From Pseudomonas pergaminensis (GTDB taxonomy: Bacteria; Pseudomonadota; Gammaproteobacteria; Pseudomonadales; Pseudomonadaceae), in contig NZ_CP078013.2 in assembly GCF_024112395.2 (NCBI RefSeq), positions 3,100,001-3,164,000 of the forward strand: DNA of 64,000 nt, read 5' to 3'. Position numbers and translations under genes: made by a program. This document shows positions 7,656 to 15,363 of the stretch, in pieces; the stretch's first letter is position 1; each line of letters opens with the position of its first letter. The notes beneath the pieces are model-generated. The model searched no databases. It had not been told where the DNA came from and saw nothing but the letters and a program-made list of their open reading frames with translations.

Positions 7656-7689
7656 ATCACGCATGATACAAAAAAACATCACGCGTGAT
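7656..7689. promoter_or_regulatory. tandem palindromic operator, probable MarR site
   Basis: Two 12-bp palindromes, ATCACGCATGAT (7656-7667, one mismatch) and ATCACGCGTGAT (7678-7689, perfect), centre-to-centre 22 bp, i.e. two helical turns on the same face. They lie between the marR-like stop and the monooxygenase start, the expected place for an operator of the monooxygenase promoter. Confidence 0.7.
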
Positions 7690-7697
7690 ATTTAATT

Positions 7698-8144
7698 CTA
7701 GCCTTCTAAATTTGCAATAAATCGTTGGAGTAACGCCACTAACATCGCTGCTTCCTCAGGCGTGAATCCATTAACGCCTTGTGCGTTCGTGTCGAGCAAA
7801 ACATGCCGTCCTAGAGCGGCAGTATCCCGACCGCTTGGTGTGATGCTTACAAGCGCAGCTCGCTTGTTTGTCGCTACAACGGCCCTCTCAATCAGGCCGG
7901 CCGCTTCTAGCTTATCAAGCGTCGCAACCATGGCTGGCTGTTTTACTGCAGATGCCTTCACGAGATCCCGCTGCAGCATAGGGCCGCGCCAAGACAGCCA
8001 TAGCAACGGGCCGATTAAAGTCAGCGATGTCCCATGTGACCTTAACGTAGCTTCTACCGTGCGATGAAATACGCGTTCTGCTCGCTTCGCGAGGTAGCTG
8101 GGAGCAACAGCCGCGTCGGGATGAATATCTTTGTCATTGTTCAT
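7698..8144 (-). CDS. MarR-family transcriptional regulator
   Basis: 148 aa from MNNDKDIHPDAAVAPSYLAK. The winged-helix part (LLWLSWRGPMLQRDLVKASA, then MVATLDKLEAAGLIERA and NKRAALVSITPSG) is the standard MarR arrangement of recognition helix and wing. MarR proteins act as ligand-released dimeric repressors. It precedes the monooxygenase by 70 bp that contain two palindromes, so it probably controls that gene. Confidence 0.88.
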   Translation of the reverse strand: MNNDKDIHPDAAVAPSYLAKRAERVFHRTVEATLRSHGTSLTLIGPLLWLSWRGPMLQRDLVKASAVKQPAMVATLDKLEAAGLIERAVVATNKRAALVSITPSGRDTAALGRHVLLDTNAQGVNGFTPEEAAMLVALLQRFIANLEG

Positions 8145-8231
8145 GCCAGCATTTTGTCGGAAATTGATGACTATCACTAGCCTGATGCTGAGTTAATCCG
8201 AATGGCATCCCCCGATCAGCGTTTTCCGTGA

Positions 8232-8408
8232 TTAGGACAGGGTGACGACTGGGCCACCCATGCGCTCGATCAGCTCGTCACTGCTGGACTCGTTCACATG
8301 GTCAACCGAACCGTTAATTTCATCGGCTCCGTGATCGTGGTCTTGAAACACCACCTCGGCATCCGGGTCCATTTTCTTCAACTGTCGGATCAGCTCTTTG
8401 ACTTTCAT
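8232..8408 (-). CDS. 58-aa acidic protein
   Basis: MKVKELIRQLKKMDPDAEVV then an Asp/His-rich segment (FQDHDHGADEIN) and a C-terminus ending PVVTLS. The opening V-K-E-L-I..L.K.DPDAEVV is common in small phage- and plasmid-borne proteins of unknown function. Complete with ATG and TAA; it stands alone between the ART-like gene and the MarR-like gene. Confidence 0.55.
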   Translation of the reverse strand: MKVKELIRQLKKMDPDAEVVFQDHDHGADEINGSVDHVNESSSDELIERMGGPVVTLS

Positions 8409-8484
8409 CTGCGCCTTTTTCCTATCGTCCTGTCCGCACCTAGCATAGCGTGCTGATTGCTTTGAAGTGGGTGATGTTCACTGG

Positions 8485-9129
8485 CTAACTTTGTCTTGGG
8501 GAAAAATGGCATTTGACACTTATAGTGCTCAATCTGCGCCTGTCGATTGTGTACTCATACTCCTGTAAATAGATGCTGTGAGCTGATGGGCCGGCGATTA
8601 TTGATTTCGCAGTTCCAGTTGTTTCCAAGATCACACCGCCTCTCCCTTCAGCGTTCAACCCACTGGCAAACATCTTGGCTACACTCTCTTTATCACTCCA
8701 AGCAGTACCAATTCTTCCGAGGTCGAATCTATCTAAATTTTCTCCACGATATAGGAGCAGCTCAGATCCGTCGTATCGAGGTAACCACTTCCAGAGCATG
8801 TCCATTAACAGGTCATCGTCATCAACAAGTGCTCGGATGTGGTGGTGTCCGACATGCCATTGGGTATGAAACCGATCTAGAAGCACAGAGTTTGTAGGCA
8901 CACAAGCGGCCATATCCCTGATGAATGTACGCCAATCATTTCTATGTCTAGCGATGTCGGAGCCGTTAAGGAGCGGCCCGTATTCATTGCCATCGAGGAT
9001 ATGGCTTAAGAGAGGCGGGTAATCTGATAGCCCAAGGTCAATCTCTGGTAACTTTTTTTGCCATTTTAGCTCGCTCAAATCGATGTCAATGCGCGAAGGG
9101 GCATTGTCAGCTTTCATCAGTTTCTTCAT
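8485..9129 (-). CDS. putative ADP-ribosyltransferase-fold toxin
   Basis: 214 aa, no signal peptide. The C-terminal half shows an R-S-E-like series: LLLYRGENLDRF (Arg), GTAWSDKESVAKMFASG (Ser/Thr motif and helix) and YLQEYEYTID (E-x-E), in the order and spacing of arginine-type mono-ADP-ribosyltransferases. The N-terminal ~100 residues are unassigned. The 128-aa gene upstream is only 13 bp away and may encode its antidote. Toxin role is inference from the motifs and the small two-gene layout. Confidence 0.5.
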   Translation of the reverse strand: MKKLMKADNAPSRIDIDLSELKWQKKLPEIDLGLSDYPPLLSHILDGNEYGPLLNGSDIARHRNDWRTFIRDMAACVPTNSVLLDRFHTQWHVGHHHIRALVDDDDLLMDMLWKWLPRYDGSELLLYRGENLDRFDLGRIGTAWSDKESVAKMFASGLNAEGRGGVILETTGTAKSIIAGPSAHSIYLQEYEYTIDRRRLSTISVKCHFSPRQS

Positions 9130-9142
9130 CGCTTTTTCCGAT

Positions 9143-9529
9143 CTATTTTGGGTTGGAGGCCGATGCCGCTATTTCGCGAAGATCACTGATGATTTTCGGA
9201 ACGACAACAGATAATTGACCGTCCCGCAATGCAGCATTTCTAATCGTGTTGGCCACGTCTTCGACGCGCCAATACTCCTCAATAAACCGCGCTGAAACTT
9301 CCGCTTTTTCATTGATGTAACTGCTGAGCAGAACGCCTGGCAAATGTGTCAACACAAAGCCCATTGCAACGCGCCCGTGCTGATTAACACATGCAACTAG
9401 TAGGGCAGTCATTTCCTCGAAGCGCCCATCCTTGGCCAGCTCGCGTAAAGCTCCAAAAGCAGGCTCGCTGACGTATTTTTGGTCCCAACTTTGAAAGAAC
9501 TCAGCAATGATTTCTTCTATCGCCCGCAT
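9143..9529 (-). CDS. hypothetical 128-aa protein, partner of the ART-like protein
   Basis: Starts MRAIEEIIAEFFQSWDQKYV; all-helical, soluble, with the pattern ALRELAKDGRFEEMTALLVA reminiscent of helical repeat or immunity proteins. It is followed 13 bp later by the ART-like gene, so both are likely translated from one message. Antitoxin/immunity function is a guess from context. A diverged hairpin repeat lies upstream (about 9556-9616). Confidence 0.5.
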   Translation of the reverse strand: MRAIEEIIAEFFQSWDQKYVSEPAFGALRELAKDGRFEEMTALLVACVNQHGRVAMGFVLTHLPGVLLSSYINEKAEVSARFIEEYWRVEDVANTIRNAALRDGQLSVVVPKIISDLREIAASASNPK

Positions 9530-9555
9530 AGTGCTGTCTCACCGAAAATGGTTAA

Positions 9556-9616
9556 TTAGCAGTCAAAGCTGCACTTCTTACGTCCTGAGCCCAGCATTCG
9601 GCAGGGTTCAGTGTTC
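9556..9616. repeat. diverged array hairpin repeat
   Basis: Minus strand GAATGCTGGGCTCAGGACGT and AAGAAGTGCAGCTTTGACTG keep the block order of copies A and F with several changes. It separates the lipoprotein gene from the two-gene ART-like unit. Confidence 0.35.
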
Positions 9617-9627
9617 CTCAAGATACT

Positions 9628-10602
9628 TCATGGCGTTTTCCCTTCAGCGCACCACTGTTCCCATTCAGCTATTTGGTCGTGCCTAACCATCGCTTCTTCC
9701 CCCATTTCCTCACGATAAGCATTCATCCACTGGTCAGAGCAGTCTCCAGCAGTGGCGATGTTTTGAATATTGTTAGATTTTCTTGATGGTACAACAGGGT
9801 GCTGAATGCCAGACCTATCTAGGTCATACAGTTCTGTCTCTCCAGTGGAATTATATCGGGTTATTCTGGCATACTCGCCTTGAAAAGGAGCAACGGTACG
9901 GCTGACGCTATTGTCATCATTAAAGAAGGTGGCAAGACCATCTTGTTTCCCATCAATGAAAGTTACCTCCATCTTAAGCTTTCCGTAATCCCACCACTCA
10001 CGATGCAGACCGTTCTCTTTACCGTTGTTCCATACGGTGGAAAATACCTGGGTACCATTTCCCTGCCAGCGATCATCCGTACCGTCTAATGTGCCCTTTT
10101 TATAGCCTTGGCTCAGGAGCTTTCCTTGCCCGCTGGGGTTATAAATTTCAAGTCGCCCGTCGAATTTGCCATCGTTGAAGGCAGCGGACAGGCTCAGCCG
10201 ACCCTTGGAGTCGTAGATAGTCCATTTACCCGATGCCAAACCCTTATTAAACTCGCCTTCCAAGCGCACAAGTCCGGAGTTGCTCCTGCAAGCGATTTTT
10301 CCGTCTCGTAAGCCTTCACTGGCGCCAACGTCGCAAATTAGAGACGGAGTAGGAAGGGTTTCTTGGCGGTTTGCTGGCTCTACATTACGGAAGTGAAGGC
10401 CAAGCAGATCAGTTTCTGGGCCATTAATAAGTGTCTTCATGGGAGCATTCGTGACGTATCCAGAAAATGGCTTGTTATCTTTGCCTGAATATATCTTGCC
10501 CCCAGATATGCGGGCGTTATCCCAATCAAGGGTATCACTCCCGCATCCCACAAGAGCGGTGCCCAGAAATACTGCAAAAAGCCCTAATTTTATTCCGTTC
10601 AT
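9628..10602 (-). CDS. lipoprotein with MORN-like (toxin-antitoxin YwqK-type) repeats
   Basis: 324 aa from MNGIKLGLFAVFLGTALVGC, a lipoprotein signal peptide with lipobox LVGC; the mature start is Cys-Gly-Ser. Several repeats of the type DGKFDGRLEIYNPSGQ, KGTLDGTDDRWQGNG and NGKENGLHREWWDYGKLKM are MORN_2 repeats as in the YwqK family. The C-terminus has CSDQWMNAYREEMG. Probably anchored in a cell membrane facing the periplasm. The 240 bp between it and the Abi_C stop hold only a short fragment without a start. Confidence 0.65.
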   Translation of the reverse strand: MNGIKLGLFAVFLGTALVGCGSDTLDWDNARISGGKIYSGKDNKPFSGYVTNAPMKTLINGPETDLLGLHFRNVEPANRQETLPTPSLICDVGASEGLRDGKIACRSNSGLVRLEGEFNKGLASGKWTIYDSKGRLSLSAAFNDGKFDGRLEIYNPSGQGKLLSQGYKKGTLDGTDDRWQGNGTQVFSTVWNNGKENGLHREWWDYGKLKMEVTFIDGKQDGLATFFNDDNSVSRTVAPFQGEYARITRYNSTGETELYDLDRSGIQHPVVPSRKSNNIQNIATAGDCSDQWMNAYREEMGEEAMVRHDQIAEWEQWCAEGKTP

Positions 10603-10842
10603 TATGTTGCTCCTATTACGTGACTTTCTGGGCTGACGCCTAAATGTGTGAAAGCTGTTCGAAACTTTTCCCATCGACCCTGAATTTTCACCAATTGTGG
10701 CCTGCTCTTGCGGTGCTTCTATTTGAAGGCGGTTGCCATGGTCGAGTGCTTTGGGTGATATGGTCAAAAGCTTCCTATGGTGCATCAGGATCAATGGCGA
10801 CCCACGCTTTCGTGCCGTGGTAGTCATCGCCGCCTATTACAA

Positions 10843-11682
10843 TCAGTCCTCCACCTTTGCGGCTCGCTCGTCCCAGGTTTCAAGAACGAATGCGGCAATT
10901 GTGTGTGCTGCATGCACTGCTAACCGGGCGTGTCTAGGTTTTAGTCTGTAAGGTCGCTTCACAGGACCATGTGCTGAGCTTCCATGCGTGCGCAGCGCGC
11001 CGATCCCATTCACTGTGGCCATGATCCCACTGATAATTTCCTGAAGATCTCGCTCCTCTACAATCGATGCGTCTAGTCCAAGATCTGCTTTGACGACCTT
11101 CCATACTGATTGAAGGTCCTGCTTGGCTGGCATTGAGAGGTGTGAATGTTCCTCAATATAAATTTTGAAAATCGTTTCTAATATGTTGCACGCCGCTGAT
11201 ACTGCTTCTCTTGGGCTTGCCACGACATTTTTCAAAGCGCGGTCGAATTCAAAATCAATCACATCTAGGTTCCGAGCCTTAACGAGCTCTGCCAGAGATT
11301 TTGTAGCAATACCTTGTCCATGGCTAAGAATTCCGCCAGAGCTATATGAGAAACCAGCTCTGGCCAGAGCGTCCTTGATTTTTTTTACCCTCAACTTATG
11401 CGCCTCAACGGCAGCTTCGGGTTGCCAAAAGGAGGAACTGGGTTCCGGTGCATCCAGATATTTTTCGACAATTCGCCCAATAATCGAAAGCGCGCGGTCG
11501 CCACTCTCCTTGTTTATTCGTCTCAACCAGTCAAGCGCCTTTACCGGCTTGCTTCCCTCGGGAGGATCACCAGGTGCTTCTGCGTACATAAACAAGCTAT
11601 CTAAGCTTGCGTGAGTTTCGGCCTCTGCTACCGCGTCAGCGACCGCGGCGAGTACGAAGGCGGGTACCGGAAACTTATTCAT
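10843..11682 (-). CDS. Abi_C (abortive infection C-terminal domain) protein
   Basis: 279 aa. The C-terminal ~90 residues (LRTHGSSAHGPVKRPYRLKP and AHTIAAFVLETW) match the pattern of the Abi_C domain, a HEPN-related module found in phage abortive-infection proteins; the R....AHG motif is intact. The N-terminal ~180 residues are helical and unassigned. Its ATG overlaps the end of a 37-aa ORF (ATGAATAA), which overlaps the recombinase-like gene, so all three are one transcriptional and translational unit. Defence role is inference. Confidence 0.7.
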   Translation of the reverse strand: MNKFPVPAFVLAAVADAVAEAETHASLDSLFMYAEAPGDPPEGSKPVKALDWLRRINKESGDRALSIIGRIVEKYLDAPEPSSSFWQPEAAVEAHKLRVKKIKDALARAGFSYSSGGILSHGQGIATKSLAELVKARNLDVIDFEFDRALKNVVASPREAVSAACNILETIFKIYIEEHSHLSMPAKQDLQSVWKVVKADLGLDASIVEERDLQEIISGIMATVNGIGALRTHGSSAHGPVKRPYRLKPRHARLAVHAAHTIAAFVLETWDERAAKVED

Positions 11683-11788
11683 AATCAGAGAACTCGGCCA
11701 TACAGTTGGTGATCGATTTCTTGCCGCCCCATCTCCAGCGCAGGGACTCGGCTTTGAAATCCTCCGGGGTCAATCTTTGAACCAACAT
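11675..11788 (-). CDS. 37-aa ORF linking recombinase-like gene and cargo
   Basis: Encodes MLVQRLTPEDFKAESLRWRW plus 17 residues. Its ATG shares one base with the recombinase TGA (TGATG) and its last codons overlap the start of the Abi_C gene. A truncated copy of its beginning (TPDQFKAE) lies behind the recombinase remnant at 5.8 kb, so the ORF is a conserved part of the module rather than chance. Too short for any family assignment; a small accessory or DNA-binding protein is possible. Confidence 0.55.
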   Translation of the reverse strand: MLVQRLTPEDFKAESLRWRWGGKKSITNCMAEFSDYE

Positions 11789-12450
11789 CAAATAATTCTC
11801 CGCACTATGTCGCCCAGACGGGCTGGATCACCTGCGCATAGCTTCTTGACTGCTTCCAGACTCTCGATGCCCAATATCTCGCTGATGTGCCGTAAGTCGA
11901 TGCCGCGGCGTTTCAACTTGACCGCAAGTGTGCGGCGTCCAGACTGTGCACTGGCTCCCTCGATCCCGGCCGTGCTGAACAGGCGTGTATAGAGTCGGCT
12001 GAGCTGGTTCGCGCTGTAGTACGTTTTACCGTCACGCTTCTGAGCGCTGATCTTCAACCCCTCGCCAGTGCGACCGGACACGAACAATGGCGAGTCAGGA
12101 TCAAGTCCACGAAAGGCCATCACTCTGGTTGAAACGCCGTGACCACGTGCGAGGCGTTCGGCAAGGTGCGCGTCTATGGCATTAGTCAACTTCTTGCTGG
12201 TCCAGCACAACGGCCTGGAGCGATGGTTGTAGGCGATTTCTGCGCGCACCAAGGAGTCGATCAGCACAGTGCCAGATTCTGTGAGGTAGTCGCTCACGCG
12301 AAGGCGGCAGATCTCTGTCACGGTCATGCCGGTGCCAAAACATGTAAGCAGCAGCGCCGCATCACGACCGCCATTCTCCGGGCTGCTCACTTTGGCGACT
12401 CGTACAGCGTGTTCTAGCTGCTCATCTTCGATAACGATCGCCTTGGGCAT
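11788..12450 (-). CDS. tyrosine-recombinase-like protein lacking canonical catalytic residues
   Basis: 220 aa. The catalytic-domain outline of phage integrases is clear: GRDAALLLTCFGTGMTVTEI (box I), KTYYSANQLSRLYTRLFSTA and SGRRTLAVKLKRRGIDLRHI then SEILGIESLEA. But the box I Arg is Thr (GTGMTVTE for TGLRxSE), the HxxR His is absent, LGH reads LGI and no Tyr follows; only the second Arg fits. It lacks the N-terminal core-binding domain as well. Direct strand cleavage is therefore unlikely; it may bind DNA or act with a partner. It heads the small-gene array. Confidence 0.7.
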   Translation of the reverse strand: MPKAIVIEDEQLEHAVRVAKVSSPENGGRDAALLLTCFGTGMTVTEICRLRVSDYLTESGTVLIDSLVRAEIAYNHRSRPLCWTSKKLTNAIDAHLAERLARGHGVSTRVMAFRGLDPDSPLFVSGRTGEGLKISAQKRDGKTYYSANQLSRLYTRLFSTAGIEGASAQSGRRTLAVKLKRRGIDLRHISEILGIESLEAVKKLCAGDPARLGDIVRRII

Positions 12451-12500
12451 ACTTCACTCTAAATGCTGATTTACCATCAATCCTGACATAGTACGTCAAC

Positions 12501-12524
12501 AAAAAGGCCGGGGATAGCCCGGCC
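12501..12524 (-). terminator. rho-independent terminator at the head of the array
   Basis: Perfect stem AGGCCGGG / CCCGGCCT followed, on the minus strand, by five T. It would stop minus-strand transcription arriving from the right and insulate the recombinase-led array. Confidence 0.7.
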
Positions 12525-12668
12525 TGCTCGATGTATCTGGTGTTCACGGAAAATGAGAGGGGGCATATAGGGATATAGGTGTAAGCAATAAGCCAGAATG
12601 ACTTTAGATATGCAGTCGCATGCTGTAAGCATTGACTATGGGGCTAAACCAGAACCGTGTCGGCGGTC

Positions 12669-12849
12669 TGCTTTTGGCCCAGAGTGTGTAAAAACGCTTC
12701 GCCAAAATTGAAGTGTGCGCGCCTACGTTAAATCTGAAATTTATCGGCACATCAGCAGATGTGGATTTCGCGTAGAAACGCGATTTTCAGTCCGGTTTTG
12801 AGTAGCGGTCGCGCTCAAAACTGTTTTTACACAGCCTCGTCCAAAAGCT
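12669..12849. mobile_element. MITE-like element, ~180 bp
   Basis: Ends are inverted repeats: left GCTTTTGG...AGTGTGTAAAAAC, right (reverse complement) GCTTTTGG...GCTGTGTAAAAAC, over about 27 bp with a few mismatches. The inside has no coding capacity and contains further hairpins (GTTTTGAG/CTCAAAAC). No transposase nearby. The rest of 12451-13222 holds the terminator and no convincing gene. Confidence 0.55.
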
Positions 12850-13222
12850 GAAATTCGGGTCAGAGGGATACGGTGGACCGGCGTCTGCGCACCTCGACGG
12901 ATCCCCAACCTACTTCACTCCGAGGAAGAGGTGGGAGCAATACGCGCAGCGCTAGTAGCGCAGTAGAAATCTCAGGAACAGCTGAAGCCGTTAGATCTCG
13001 ATGCGGAAGGTCAGATCGGCTCATAACATCTAGATGGAATTTTGGTGTGGGCTTTTTGGTAGGATCTGTGCTTGAGGTGATTTTTAACCGGACGAAGTTC
13101 TCTAACTAAGCTGGCTCCTTTTTGAGTTTGATCGGATTTATGCAATATCGCCGGCTTGAGATAAATAGTAGTATCTGAGAGTCGTATAGGATTTTTGCGT
13201 AAACACCTGATGGAGTTGAATA

Positions 13223-14170
13223 ATGAGAACTCGGAAATTTAGAACATTGAATCTTGGGAAAATTACCGTTATCGCGGTAATTTCTCTTATAATTGGTATC
13301 TGGATTGGTGCCTGGTGGTGGGTTTCCAATCCATCAGACTTTATCAAAAAACTGACGAATCAACCGTTAGCAGATACCTTCAGCAGCGTTAATGCCCTTT
13401 TCGCGGGGCTAGCATGTGCTGGCGTACTCATCACGATTTATCTTCAAATGCGCGAATTGAGTGTGACTGCAGATGATCTAAAGAAGACAGCAGAAGCCAA
13501 CACAGCCACGGCGCGTGCGATTAGTGATACAGCCTTGGCTAACGGTGAAATGGCTCGGGCCAGTCTTAAAGTTGCCATCCATGCGGACGAGCGATCAGTG
13601 CTAGATCTATTTCAGGTGTACTGCAGCCAATATTTTCAGGACGTGAAAAACTCTTCAATGAGCGTACTGATTCCATGTGTAGCCAGCAAGGAGTACTTTG
13701 ATTTTTTAGTGAGCCGTTTTTTTGTCGCAGAACAACTCTCTCTCCCATCAAGTTGCTGGAAGAGAGTGTCAAAGGTCACATATTCCAAGAGCTATGACGA
13801 ATTCATCATTCAGGAGCAGCACCACCGCTACAAACTCGACGAACTTATTAATTTTTTTACCATGTTGACTGGCCGTGATAACGCTCGTGAAATCATCTTG
13901 CGTTGTGACTTTTCTTATTCTTGGTGGCGGCCATTGTTTTGGATGATCGCGTCTCAGCAAGAACGCCGTGTTAATGAGCGTCCACGTGTTCGAGCCTATG
14001 CTACACCATTGTATTTTTTAAAGGTGGTGAAAAAGTTAGATGAAATTTATGGTTTTGAGCCGTTTCCATCTGATGCTGAGATGTGGGATTTCATTGTTCA
14101 TCACCCAAAAATTCAAAGTTACTATTTGGATCCAGCGCACGGAGCGCATCTGTCCAAAAGCGCGGTATGA
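13223..14170 (+). CDS. two-helix membrane protein, unknown function
   Basis: 315 aa. Hydrophobic segments at about residues 13-33 (ITVIAVISLIIGIWIGAWWW) and 55-75 (VNALFAGLACAGVLITIYLQ), then a short heptad-like stretch (TADDLKKTAEANTATARA) and a ~200-residue cytosolic domain. The region is clearly lower in GC than its surroundings, a sign of recent transfer. This layout is common for stand-alone membrane-anchored accessory proteins; no family was recognised. It is the only long plus-strand gene in this stretch. Confidence 0.65.
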   Translation: MRTRKFRTLNLGKITVIAVISLIIGIWIGAWWWVSNPSDFIKKLTNQPLADTFSSVNALFAGLACAGVLITIYLQMRELSVTADDLKKTAEANTATARAISDTALANGEMARASLKVAIHADERSVLDLFQVYCSQYFQDVKNSSMSVLIPCVASKEYFDFLVSRFFVAEQLSLPSSCWKRVSKVTYSKSYDEFIIQEQHHRYKLDELINFFTMLTGRDNAREIILRCDFSYSWWRPLFWMIASQQERRVNERPRVRAYATPLYFLKVVKKLDEIYGFEPFPSDAEMWDFIVHHPKIQSYYLDPAHGAHLSKSAV

Positions 14171-14665
14171 GGGCAAACTCATCAACTTCAAGCTACACCT
14201 TACTCAGGATATGGCGTTGTAGATCGCCAGCTGCCGATTTGTCGCCGACAACCACATACCTAACACCTGTCGGCGAGCAGGCGACTACCTTGCTGCACGA
14301 GACGACCGGTATGTGGTTAAAACCGGTATTTCGACTTACAGACATGGCCGGCAGTTATCGCTGCATAGCTGACACCCGCTGGCAAATCACGAACGGCAGC
14401 TACTTTGGGATTGACCGCTTCTAGCCGAAAGCAGTTCGTTATACGAATTAATATTGACCATAGTTTGGCTTGCCGGGCGTGACCTTGAACTCATGGGATA
14501 GCCAGCACCACCGGTGGGGCTATGGGGCAAAAATGGGGCAAACCATGCCATTCAATGCCCATTAGGCGTTTATGCGAGGAGGCAAGAACAGGCGTTACAG
14601 ACAGCAAACACGGGGCTATAGCGCCAAAGCTGTCTCATACCCCAGCACAATCGGGATGTGCTTTG
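14171..14665. other. no gene; possible integrase-attachment-like DNA
   Basis: No supported gene. Near 14520-14550 the repeated word TGGGGCAAAAATGGGGCAAA occurs in a context often seen at the edge of integrase genes in Pseudomonas islands, but no integrase or tRNA is adjacent. Confidence 0.3.
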
Positions 14666-14878
14666 TCAGAGAGGATTGGTTCGTAACTTCGCCAGGCCCT
14701 GCTTGATGTGCCCAGCGTTTTCGCCGATCAAGAACAGCGCACCACGTACGTTATTGCCAACCTCATCAAGGCCTTGCTTTTCGCTTTGGAGAGTCAATTC
14801 CATCAGCGCAGCTTCTAACGCGAGCTGATTCTCGTACATTCGTTCAAGCAGATCCGGCAGTGAGTATTCCCCTGACAT
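14666..14878 (-). CDS. hypothetical 70-aa protein
   Basis: MSGEYSLPDLLERMYENQLA followed by a helical region with GNNVRGALFLIGENAGHIKQ. Predicted all-helical and soluble. Similar short proteins with the same EN..LE.AL.EL pattern occur on Pseudomonas islands, but no function is known. It is isolated, with no partner gene. Confidence 0.55.
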   Translation of the reverse strand: MSGEYSLPDLLERMYENQLALEAALMELTLQSEKQGLDEVGNNVRGALFLIGENAGHIKQGLAKLRTNPL

Positions 14879-15363
14879 GTGTGCTGTCTCATCTAAAAGG
14901 CCTAAGCATAGCAGCGCTTACCAAATTGATGCGTGCTTAGAAATTGCTACGAGAACGGCAGCTCAATGCCTGGTGGGCAGAGCTGGCGGTGGTATTAAAG
15001 AAGGCTATGTCCAATCCATCGTCGGGAGGATCGTTTCGGTCGTATGCGATTATAAGCTGCCGTCCGCGAAGGGCAGCAGTCGGCAGAGATCAGCCCTTCA
15101 CAAAGATCTGCTTTGGGGTGAATAGTTGCCATCGGGCATGCCGCCTCCAGAGGCGCCCGGCAGAGGCCTACTTGTACTTAGCGCTTAAGGACCACGCTGA
15201 AGTCAATTGCTGACAAGAACGCTTTACATGTCAGCATAGGTAGCGTATCTCCAGAATGAAGGGCTGCCTTTTAAGTGACATGCTAAACCGCAGTCCTGGT
15301 CTGGAACTCAGCCGGTTCGATTATTTAAAACCTTAAAATATTCTCCTTAAACCATAGGCTCAC
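14879..15363. other. no gene seen
   Basis: Only short shadow frames. AT-rich before the GIY-YIG gene (TTATTTAAAACCTTAAAATA around 15321), which may contain its promoter. Confidence 0.4.

Noticed and set aside
1..12450. Classical chromosomal integron
   Set aside because: No IntI with its extra domain, and the intergenic repeats lack the GTTRRRY / RYYYAAC core sites of attC. Only the layout is integron-like.
12873..13109. 78-codon plus-strand frame
   Set aside because: Low-complexity Arg/Ser composition, no ribosome site, overlaps the MITE flank; looks like chance.
14500..14570. ICE attachment site or tRNA end
   Set aside because: The GGGGCAAA words are suggestive, but there is no tRNA cloverleaf and no second copy elsewhere in the window.
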